Positions 24,475-31,386 of a DNA stretch of 43,762 bases are shown piece by piece. The notes under the pieces were generated by a model. The model had not been told where the DNA came from and searched no databases. It was given only the letters and a program-made list of their open reading frames with translations. Location of the stretch: the NCBI GenBank assembly GCA_002327985.1, contig DCVM01000005.1:1-43762 (forward strand), written 5' to 3'. The position numbers and the translations under genes are program-made. Source of the DNA: Syntrophaceae bacterium UBA2188 (GTDB taxonomy: Bacteria; Desulfobacterota; BSN033; UBA1163). Position 1 is the stretch's first letter. Each line of letters begins with the position of its first letter.

Positions 24475-25875
24475 TTATTCTTCCCCCTCTTTCAGGCCCT
24501 CTGTGATCTTTTCCATGGCCATCCTCCTTGAACCCTTCACTAATATCCAATCGCCGGGTTGGATCATCTGCCTCAACAGAGAAAGGATCTCTGAATGACT
24601 CTCCACAACCCTTGCCCTCTCCGTTGGAAACCCATTTCGAATCGCCGACTCAACGACAACGGGGGCTTCCTCTCCTAAAACCAAAAGGAGGTCGATCGAA
24701 AGTTCACTGGCCTTCTTCCCCAATTCTTCATGAGCCTCCCTTGTAATAGGCCCAAGTTCTAACATATCGCCCAACACAGCAATGGCCCTTCCCTTCCCTT
24801 TCGCCTCGACCAAGGTCTCCAAGGCGAGCTCCATTGAGTAAGGATTGGCGTTGTAGGCGTCGTTGATCAGGGTCTTTCCTCCCTGGAGAGGAACAACCTC
24901 CATCCTCATGGGAAAGGGTTGTAGATTTTCCAATACCTCCTTGGTCCGAGTCACCTCTACTCCAAAGAGGCATGCGACGGCGATCGCAGCCAGTGCATTG
25001 GGAACCAAATGTCTTCCCAATAATCGAAGATGAATCTCCCTCGCTTCCTCTTCCAGGATCAGAGTGAAAGAGGTCCCTTCTGCTCCTCTAAGGCGAATCT
25101 CTTTAGCCATGACCTCTGCGGGATGCTGGATCCCAAAGGTGATTTTTTGGCCAGGGTAATCCTTCGCCAGGTCAACCACCCGGGCATCATCCTGATTCAC
25201 CAGAATCCTTCCATCCCTTCTCATCTTCCGGAAGAGTTCCCCCTTCTCCTCCTTTAACCTCTCCAAACTCCCCATGCCTTCGAGATGAACTTTCTGGATG
25301 TTGGTGATCAATCCTACATCAGGTTCCGCAATCTCGGTCAGCCTTCGGATTTCACCTGGCACATTCATCCCCATCTCAAGAACCGCCACCCTCTCTTTTT
25401 CTGTCAGGCTGAGCAGGGTCAGAGGAACGCCGATGAGGTTGTTCAAATTTCCTTTTGTTTTGAGGACGGGAAAGGTCGTCTCCAGGCAAGCACCGATCAT
25501 CTCTTTCGTCGTTGTCTTACCGTTGCTTCCCGTTAAGGCCACCACAGGGGTACCGCATTTCCTCCTCCAATCCCGGGCCATGTCTCCTAATGCATCAAGG
25601 GTGTCCTTCACCGCGATCACTGCTCTGGACCGATAACCATTCCATCGAATATCTCCAACCTTATCCTCTTGAATCAAAACGCCTCCTGCCTTTTTCTTAA
25701 GGGCCTCCAAGGCGTAATGATGGCCATCAAATCGAGATCCCTTCAGGGCGACAAAAAGCTCTCCTTCGGCAATGGTTCTCGAATCCGTAGAAATTCCGTG
25801 AAAGACGGCGTTTGTCTTCCCCTGAAGGAGTTTTCCCCCGGTGGCCTTCAAGACCTCTTCAATGCTTAGGATCAC
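24475..25875 (-). CDS. murF: UDP-MurNAc-tripeptide--D-alanyl-D-alanine ligase
   Basis: A 466-aa Mur ligase that adds the D-Ala-D-Ala made by Ddl. The N-terminal domain has GISTDSRTIAEGELFVALKG, the P-loop is ALTGSNGKTTTKEMI, and later motifs include NLNNLIGVPLTLL and LINDAYNANPYSMELALETL, which is characteristic of MurF. The ATG overlaps the murE stop by 4 bases, so the two are probably translationally coupled. Confidence 0.97.
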   Translation of the reverse strand: MILSIEEVLKATGGKLLQGKTNAVFHGISTDSRTIAEGELFVALKGSRFDGHHYALEALKKKAGGVLIQEDKVGDIRWNGYRSRAVIAVKDTLDALGDMARDWRRKCGTPVVALTGSNGKTTTKEMIGACLETTFPVLKTKGNLNNLIGVPLTLLSLTEKERVAVLEMGMNVPGEIRRLTEIAEPDVGLITNIQKVHLEGMGSLERLKEEKGELFRKMRRDGRILVNQDDARVVDLAKDYPGQKITFGIQHPAEVMAKEIRLRGAEGTSFTLILEEEAREIHLRLLGRHLVPNALAAIAVACLFGVEVTRTKEVLENLQPFPMRMEVVPLQGGKTLINDAYNANPYSMELALETLVEAKGKGRAIAVLGDMLELGPITREAHEELGKKASELSIDLLLVLGEEAPVVVESAIRNGFPTERARVVESHSEILSLLRQMIQPGDWILVKGSRRMAMEKITEGLKEGEE

Positions 25876-27458
25876 TCTTCCTCCAAGGCCTTCTTCGCCT
25901 CAATGCGATCATCAAAAGGAAACTTTTTCTTTCCGATGATCTGATAATCCTCATGACCTTTTCCCGCGATGAGCACAGCGTCCGGAGGTTGGGCCAATTG
26001 GATCGCCAGGTGAATGGCCTCTCTTCGATTCGGAATTTTTAGATATCCTTTTCTCGATCGCCAGATCTCAATTTCATCGGAATGAATCTCTTTGAAAGGA
26101 AGTGAGGTTAACCCCTTCTCCACCTCATCCAAGATGGCGAAGGGATCTTCTGTCCTTGGATTATCCGAAGTGAGAATGGCAAGATCACTGTATCTCCCTG
26201 CCACCTTCCCCATCAAAGGCCGTTTTGTCCGATCCCGGTCCCCCCCGCATCCAAAGACAGTGATCACCTTCCCGTTGTTTGGAGAAGCGCTCTCCAAGAT
26301 ACTTCTCAATCCCAACAAAGCCCGTTCCAAGGCATCGGGCGTATGGGCATAGTCTACGATGACATGGATGCCTTTCCGGTTCTCAATCTTCTCAAATCTT
26401 CCTGACACCCCCTCCAATCCCTCCACTCCCTCTTGAATGGTTTCTAAAGGAACTTCCATGGCTGTGGCGACAGACACGGCAGCGAGGAGGTTGTGGAGAT
26501 TGAAGCTTCCGATTAATTTCGAATGGATGGATAGATCACCCCTTGGAGTTCTGACCCTGCAGGAGAGGCCTTCGAAAGAAGAGACCACCTGATCTGCGGT
26601 GATATCGCAGGAAGGGCTCATCCCATAACGGATGGCTGGAAGGTTCATTCCTTTAATGATCTCCTCGCCCCTGGGGTCGTCCTGATTCGTCACAGCAAAT
26701 TTTTTAGGTTTATGGCTCCGCGCCAAGTAATCTGAGAAGAGCTTCCTTTTGCTTTCAAAATATTGATCCAGGGTCTTATGATAATCGAGATGTTCCGAGG
26801 AAAAATTCGTGAAGACCACGCCATCAAACTGGCACCCATAAACGCGCTCAAGGGCAAGCCCATGGGAGGAGACCTCCATCACCACATGAGAGGTCCCCTC
26901 CCTCAGCATCTCCCAGAGGATTCTCTGCAAATCCAAGGACTCCGGTGTCGTGTTGGGAGCTGGCATTATTTTTTCACTGAACCGGTAATTGATTGTTCCG
27001 ATCACACCTACCGAGCCCCCCGCCTTTTTAAAAATGGACTCAAGGAGGTAAGTGGTAGTGGTCTTCCCATTCGTTCCGGTAATCCCAATTAGTTTGACTC
27101 GAGACGATGGATCGCCATAAAAGGTCGATGCCATCTTGGCCAGGGCCTGACGACTGTTAGAAACTGAAATCATAGTCACTGGAGTAGGGGCACCGCTTGT
27201 AGCACCTTTCTGGGGCAGGGTTAGCCCAGACCCACCCATCGGAATTTTTATATCTTCCTCCATGACCACCGCCTCTGCACCCCTTTCGATCACCTCTTCA
27301 ATAAATTGGTGTCCGTCTACCTCCGTCCCTCGAAGGGCTGTAAAAAGGTACCCCTTTTGGATCTGTTTCGAATGGTAAGCCAGTCCTTCGATCTCTTTCT
27401 GAGTTTCTCCGGTGATTTTTCTGACCTCTACGCCTTCCAATAACTTCCTCAGTTCCAT
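25872..27458 (-). CDS. murE: UDP-MurNAc-dipeptide--meso-diaminopimelate ligase, with an insertion
   Basis: A 528-aa Mur ligase that adds the third stem residue. Motifs: DGHQF in the N-terminal domain, P-loop GTNGKTTTTYLLES, NFSSEHLDYH, VDYAHTPDAL and TSDNPRTEDP. The DNPR motif marks the meso-diaminopimelate type rather than the lysine type. Usual length is about 490-500. The extra residues include a Gly/Pro/Thr-rich stretch at about 74-94 (MGGSGLTLPQKGATSGAPTP) lying between a normal beta strand and the VTMISVSNSRQALA strand. The DNA there (27181-27243) resembles a GC-rich intergenic repeat inserted in frame. The catalytic core looks intact. Confidence 0.96.
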   Translation of the reverse strand: MELRKLLEGVEVRKITGETQKEIEGLAYHSKQIQKGYLFTALRGTEVDGHQFIEEVIERGAEAVVMEEDIKIPMGGSGLTLPQKGATSGAPTPVTMISVSNSRQALAKMASTFYGDPSSRVKLIGITGTNGKTTTTYLLESIFKKAGGSVGVIGTINYRFSEKIMPAPNTTPESLDLQRILWEMLREGTSHVVMEVSSHGLALERVYGCQFDGVVFTNFSSEHLDYHKTLDQYFESKRKLFSDYLARSHKPKKFAVTNQDDPRGEEIIKGMNLPAIRYGMSPSCDITADQVVSSFEGLSCRVRTPRGDLSIHSKLIGSFNLHNLLAAVSVATAMEVPLETIQEGVEGLEGVSGRFEKIENRKGIHVIVDYAHTPDALERALLGLRSILESASPNNGKVITVFGCGGDRDRTKRPLMGKVAGRYSDLAILTSDNPRTEDPFAILDEVEKGLTSLPFKEIHSDEIEIWRSRKGYLKIPNRREAIHLAIQLAQPPDAVLIAGKGHEDYQIIGKKKFPFDDRIEAKKALEEE

Positions 27459-27465
27459 AGCGGCA

Positions 27466-29439
27466 CTATATTGGGGATTGAAACTTCAAATAGCAAATGT
27501 CTCCTTTTTCGATCACGGTTCCTGGCCTGGGAACCTGTTCCACCACTTTTCCGTTCCCTGAAACCTTGATGATCAGCCCCTTCCCTTCCATCCGACTCAA
27601 GGCATTGCGCATGGATAAACCAGTGAGGTCCGGCATCACCACCATCCCCATTCCCTTTCCCACTCTTACTCCTTCCGTCAAGGGCTGCAATCCTGCCATC
27701 TCTATTCTGGGAACAGAATCGATTTCCTTCTCCACCACCATCGTTCCTTTTGGAACGACATGGAGGGAAGGGAGGACCTTCTCTGTTATAGCTTTAAATA
27801 TTGGAGCAGCGACCACTCCTCCATAGTTGTTTCCCTGCGGTTCATCAATGACGACTAAGAGGACGAGCTTCGGTTCCCCGGCTGGGGCAAATCCCATAAA
27901 TCCACTGGTATAGCAGTCCTCCGAGTAGCCTCCCAATAGAGAATCCACTTTCTGTGCCGTTCCGGTTTTCCCAGCCACCTCATACCCTGCGGGCACGGCT
28001 CCCTCCCCTGTTCCCCCTTTCTCTGAAGCCGCCTTAAGGAGCGACGCAACCTTTTTAGTCGTCTCCTCTGAAATGACTTTTCTAACGATCTCCGGCTTAA
28101 AGGATTGAACCACCTGACCCTTCTCATCCAAAACTTTTTCTACGACATAAGGTTTCATCAGGAATCCACCATTGGCAATGGCGGAAAGGGCTGTTACCAA
28201 TTGAATTCCCGTCACAGAGATTCCCTGACCAAAAGAGATGGTGTCGAGCGTCACGGGCGTCCAATACCTCGGGTGGTGAACCATTCCCTTCCCTTCTCCT
28301 GGAAGATTAATACGGGTCTTCTCGCCAAATCCGAATGCAGAAATATATCGGTAGAACCGATCTCGCCCCATCTTTTCGCCCACCTTTGAGGCCCCGATAT
28401 TACTGGAGAGCTTGATGATCTGCTGAAAGGTGAGCCATCCGTGCCTGGAGGTATCGTGGATGGTCCGATCATAAACCGTATAGGACCCATTTTCGCAGTA
28501 GAAAGAATCGGAGACCCGAACGACCTGTTCCTCCAGGGCTGCTGCAGCAAGAAAGGCCTTGAAAAGGGAACCCGGTTCAAAGATATCGCAGACAGCCCGA
28601 TTTCTCCAATATTTAGAACGGTACTGAATAAATTGATTTGGATTGAACGTCGGATAGGAGGCCATGGCCAGGACCTTTCCGGTTGAGGGTTCCATAGCAA
28701 TGGCCATGCCTCCCTTGGCTCCCCATTTTTCAACCCCTCGACCCAACTCAGTCTCGGTGATATGTTGGATAGATTTGTCGATGGTCAGGACGATATGCCG
28801 GTAATGATCTTCTTTCTCAAAGGGGGCTTTGCCCATGGCAATTTCTCTGCCCAAGGCATCTCTGGCAGTCGTCCAGACATGGTTTGCCCCATTGAGCAGG
28901 GTATCATATTGGTATTCGATTCCCTCCAGACCTTTCGAATCGAGACCCACGAAGCCAAGGAGATGAGCAGCCAGTTGGGCATTGGGATAGAAACGTCGGT
29001 TCTCTTTTAAAAAAGAAATACCAGGGAGTTGAAGAGCCTTGATCTGTTCGACCTCTTTGGGTGAAATTTTTCTTTGAACCCATTCAAAGGGTCGACGGCT
29101 TTTCAATCTCTGCTTCAATTCCTTGCGATTGATCTGAAGAATCGGGGCGAGTTCATTGACCGTCTTCTCGATGTCAAGGACTTTTCGGGCATCCGCATAA
29201 ACCGAATCGACTTCAATGCTCACCGCTAATTCATTCCCTTTACTATCGTAAACCGTGCCACGCTTGGGGACGAGGGGAATCTGAACGTGTTGCTGCTGGG
29301 CAGCCAGTTTATAGAGTTGCTCCTTTTTCAGCACCTGGAGCTGAAACATCCTCCCCATAATGAGTACAAAACAAAAAAAGAGGAGGCATGAGAGAAAGAT
29401 GATCCGGACCTTAAACCAGTTAATGGATTTACTCTTCAT
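27466..29439 (-). CDS. ftsI: Septal transpeptidase FtsI (class B PBP) with a PASTA domain
   Basis: A 657-aa penicillin-binding protein. One N-terminal transmembrane helix (about 11-30) leads to the PBP dimerisation region (RGTVYDSKGNELAVS) and then to the transpeptidase domain. Catalytic motifs are S291-L-F-K294 (SxxK), S344-S-N346 (SxN) and AGKTGTAQK (KTG). Residues about 600-657 form a PASTA domain (VVMPDLTGLSMRNALSRMEG), a module more familiar from Gram-positive PBPs and kinases, but known in FtsI of some deltaproteobacteria. It cross-links septal peptidoglycan with FtsW. Its ATG overlaps the ftsL stop as ATGA. Confidence 0.97.
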   Translation of the reverse strand: MKSKSINWFKVRIIFLSCLLFFCFVLIMGRMFQLQVLKKEQLYKLAAQQQHVQIPLVPKRGTVYDSKGNELAVSIEVDSVYADARKVLDIEKTVNELAPILQINRKELKQRLKSRRPFEWVQRKISPKEVEQIKALQLPGISFLKENRRFYPNAQLAAHLLGFVGLDSKGLEGIEYQYDTLLNGANHVWTTARDALGREIAMGKAPFEKEDHYRHIVLTIDKSIQHITETELGRGVEKWGAKGGMAIAMEPSTGKVLAMASYPTFNPNQFIQYRSKYWRNRAVCDIFEPGSLFKAFLAAAALEEQVVRVSDSFYCENGSYTVYDRTIHDTSRHGWLTFQQIIKLSSNIGASKVGEKMGRDRFYRYISAFGFGEKTRINLPGEGKGMVHHPRYWTPVTLDTISFGQGISVTGIQLVTALSAIANGGFLMKPYVVEKVLDEKGQVVQSFKPEIVRKVISEETTKKVASLLKAASEKGGTGEGAVPAGYEVAGKTGTAQKVDSLLGGYSEDCYTSGFMGFAPAGEPKLVLLVVIDEPQGNNYGGVVAAPIFKAITEKVLPSLHVVPKGTMVVEKEIDSVPRIEMAGLQPLTEGVRVGKGMGMVVMPDLTGLSMRNALSRMEGKGLIIKVSGNGKVVEQVPRPGTVIEKGDICYLKFQSPI

Positions 29440-29780
29440 CGAATTACGATCACCTGTTCGGGTTTGGGTTTGGCCATTCTCAACTCCTCGACAGCAAATT
29501 TTTCGATCCGTGCATAGGATTTGAGCGTAGCGATCTCTAACCGCAACCTCTTGTTCACCTCGGTGAGCGCCTTCTCCTCCTTCAGGGCATTTGAAATTTC
29601 GTATCCGAGCCGGATCACCTGTATTCTTGACCAGACATAAAACAAGGAGCCACCGATGAACAAAAACATGAGGAGGGTAAAAAGGATGACGAGATTCACT
29701 TTTATTCCTATCGGTCTGGGTTTTGAATCCTCCCCTGTCCAGAGGATCCGATTTCCATTCTTGTTGACGGCCTTAGTCAT
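29436..29780 (-). CDS. ftsL: Cell division protein FtsL
   Basis: A 114-aa bitopic protein: short basic cytoplasmic tail, one transmembrane helix (VNLVILFTLLMFLFIGGSLFYV) and a periplasmic coiled coil (ISNALKEEKALTEVNKRLRLEI) ending in the FtsL-type SYARIEKFAVEELRMAKP. It bridges FtsQ/FtsB to FtsW and FtsI. Recognition rests on topology, the C-terminal pattern and position between rsmH and ftsI. The ATG at 29780 has AAAGGA upstream and lies one base after the rsmH stop; the GTG at 29798 would overlap rsmH. Confidence 0.9.
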   Translation of the reverse strand: MTKAVNKNGNRILWTGEDSKPRPIGIKVNLVILFTLLMFLFIGGSLFYVWSRIQVIRLGYEISNALKEEKALTEVNKRLRLEIATLKSYARIEKFAVEELRMAKPKPEQVIVIR

Positions 29781-29781
29781 C

Positions 29782-30672
29782 TTAAATCCTTTCCGCACAC
29801 CTCAGTTTGGCACTGCGGGATCTCGGGTTTCTCCTCTGCTCTTCCTCAGAAGGCGTGACAGGCTTTTTGGTCAAAACACGCATCTCCCCTTTTTTTTCGA
29901 GGTTTCGAAAGGCCTCTTTAACTATCCGGTCCTCAAGAGAATGAAAAGAGAGGATGCACATTCGTCCTTCCTTTTTTAAAAGCGTCCATCCGGTATTGAG
30001 TATTTTTCTCAAATTTTCCAATTCATCATTCACCCTGATACGGAGGGCCTGAAAGGTCCTGGTGGCAGGATCAATTCTCCGAAAATGAAACCGTCTTGGA
30101 ATGGAACGGTGAATGATCCTTCTCAGTGTTTGAGTCTTCTCGATGGGTTCCTGCCCTCTCTGCTGAACGATGGCCTTGGCAATTCTCTTCGCCCACCTCT
30201 CTTCCCCATATTGGGCAAGAGTCTCTTCCAATTCCTCCGATGAAAGCGAGTTGACCAGATCGGCTGCTGTTTGTTCCATCCTTTGATCCATCCTCATATC
30301 GAGGGGACCGTCTGCTCTAAAACTAAATCCCCTCTCCTCTTTTTCTACCTGGATGGAAGAAAGCCCCAAATCGAGAAGGATTCCATCAACAGATGACGCG
30401 TTTATCAAATCAGGGAGATGAATAAAATTTTTTCGAAATAACTTCACCCTCTCACCAAAGGGCATTAATGTGCTTCTTGCCTCCGTGAGGGCGTCTTCAT
30501 CCCACTCCATCCCGATGACCACCCCATCCGGCGCGCTCCGTTTCAAAATTTCTGAAGCGTGACCCCCACCTCCCAGAGTAGCATCCACATAAGTACGACC
30601 CGGTTCACATCCCAAAAAGGTCATCACCTCTTCCACCATCACGGGAATATGCTTCAAAATTTCAAATCCCAT
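29782..30672 (-). CDS. rsmH: 16S rRNA (cytosine-1402-N4) methyltransferase
   Basis: A 296-aa SAM-dependent methyltransferase (MraW/RsmH) that modifies C1402 of 16S rRNA in the ribosomal P site. The SAM-binding motif VDATLGGGGHASEIL, DGILLDLGLSSIQVEKEERGFS, LDMRMDQ, the FQALRIRVNDELENL motif and LSFHSLEDRIVKE are all conserved. The ATG at 30672 matches the usual N-terminus (HIPVMVEEVM). Its ribosome site AGGGA overlaps the 3' arm of a GAAA-tetraloop hairpin (30677-30692). Confidence 0.97.
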   Translation of the reverse strand: MGFEILKHIPVMVEEVMTFLGCEPGRTYVDATLGGGGHASEILKRSAPDGVVIGMEWDEDALTEARSTLMPFGERVKLFRKNFIHLPDLINASSVDGILLDLGLSSIQVEKEERGFSFRADGPLDMRMDQRMEQTAADLVNSLSSEELEETLAQYGEERWAKRIAKAIVQQRGQEPIEKTQTLRRIIHRSIPRRFHFRRIDPATRTFQALRIRVNDELENLRKILNTGWTLLKKEGRMCILSFHSLEDRIVKEAFRNLEKKGEMRVLTKKPVTPSEEEQRRNPRSRSAKLRCAERI

Positions 30673-30676
30673 ATTC

Positions 30677-30692
30677 CCTGCCTTTCGGCAGG
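30677..30692 (-). promoter_or_regulatory. GAAA-tetraloop hairpin at the rsmH ribosome binding site
   Basis: On the minus strand CCTGCC-GAAA-GGCAGG forms a perfect 6-bp stem closed by a GNRA tetraloop, followed 4 bases later by the rsmH ATG. The only Shine-Dalgarno-like bases (AGGGA) start inside the stem, so folding would limit ribosome access. The hairpin may equally be a dispersed repeat. Confidence 0.45.
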
Positions 30693-30702
30693 CAGACAAA
30701 TC

Positions 30703-31146
30703 CTAAATACCCAGATTCGCCAGGGTTTCCCTGACCTGGTCAAATCCGCCTTCAACCTGCTGTACGACTTCCTGCCAACGCTCTTTGGCAAATATTTCTA
30801 TGAATCGTCCTTCACCCACTAATACGACATCCTTTTGAAGATTCGCGTAATCTCTTAAGGTCTGGGGGATGAGGAGTCTCCCATGTTTGTCGATGATGCA
30901 ATCGATGGCGCTCGAATAAAAATATCTCAGGAATGAACTCATCTCCTTTCTCATGATGGAAAAGGAACCAATCTTTTGCTCCACTAAAAGGTTCCACTCT
31001 TCATTGGGGAAAGCAACCAGGCAGCCGTCAAAGTTGGTGATGACCAATTGATCATCATATTTTTTGTTGAGGATCTCTCTAAATTTTGAAGGGATACTGA
31101 TGCGACCCTTGGAATCTATGGTGTGCTCATACCTACCCCGAAACAT
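30703..31146 (-). CDS. mraZ: Transcriptional regulator MraZ
   Basis: A 147-aa protein with two SpoVT/AbrB-type repeats, each with the DxxxR motif (DSKGRISIP at about residues 11-19 and DKHGRLLIP at about 87-95). MraZ forms ring-shaped oligomers and represses the dcw operon by binding direct repeats in front of its own gene. The ATG has GGAGGGGG 7 bases upstream, and a matching three-repeat box lies 30 bases before it. It is the first gene of the 18.4-kb dcw block. Confidence 0.97.
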   Translation of the reverse strand: MFRGRYEHTIDSKGRISIPSKFREILNKKYDDQLVITNFDGCLVAFPNEEWNLLVEQKIGSFSIMRKEMSSFLRYFYSSAIDCIIDKHGRLLIPQTLRDYANLQKDVVLVGEGRFIEIFAKERWQEVVQQVEGGFDQVRETLANLGI

Positions 31147-31176
31147 CGTTTTACCCCCTCCATTTTAGGAACCTAT

Positions 31177-31201
31177 ACCACCTTATCCCACTTTTTACCA
31201 C
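31177..31201 (-). promoter_or_regulatory. MraZ box: three GTGGK direct repeats
   Basis: On the minus strand GTGGT, GTGGG and GTGGT occur with an exact 10-bp period (plus-strand ACCAC at 31177, CCCAC at 31187, ACCAC at 31197). This matches the known MraZ operator layout of GTGGG-like repeats separated by 5 bases. It lies just downstream of the predicted promoter, where bound MraZ would block early transcription. Confidence 0.85.
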
Positions 31202-31213
31202 TTGGCGATTAGA

Positions 31214-31240
31214 AATATAATGAAAACTTAAATTTGTCAA
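31214..31240 (-). promoter_or_regulatory. Sigma-70-type promoter of the dcw operon
   Basis: The minus strand has a perfect -35 TTGACA (31235-31240) and an AT-rich -10 candidate TATATT (31214-31219). The 15-bp spacer is shorter than ideal, so the exact -10 could be a neighbouring hexamer. It is followed directly by the MraZ box and mraZ. Confidence 0.6.
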
Positions 31241-31283
31241 GTAAAATTTTATACTTATTTCAATTTTTCCCTTTCTTTCACAA

Positions 31284-31342
31284 GACCCCTATATCTGTCC
31301 AAACAAGGGGTCCCCTACCCCATATTTAGACCCCCTTTTTCT
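31284..31342 (+). promoter_or_regulatory. Alternative hairpins resembling an attenuator
   Basis: GACCCCT (31284-31290) can pair perfectly with AGGGGTC (31306-31312). That second arm can instead pair with GACCCC (31329-31334), which is followed by a T-rich run, giving a terminator-like form on the plus strand. It lies between the divergent mraZ and ligA promoters. Whether any transcript crosses it is unknown. Confidence 0.3.
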
Positions 31343-31350
31343 TAATCAAT

Positions 31351-31379
31351 TTGACAAGCCTGTCCAACCTGTCTAAAAT
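31351..31379 (+). promoter_or_regulatory. Consensus sigma-70-type promoter of ligA
   Basis: TTGACA (31351-31356), a 17-bp spacer and TAAAAT (31374-31379). A transcript would start near 31386-31387, which is where the preferred ligA ATG lies, so the message could be leaderless. Confidence 0.65.
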
Positions 31380-31386
31380 GTGCTTT

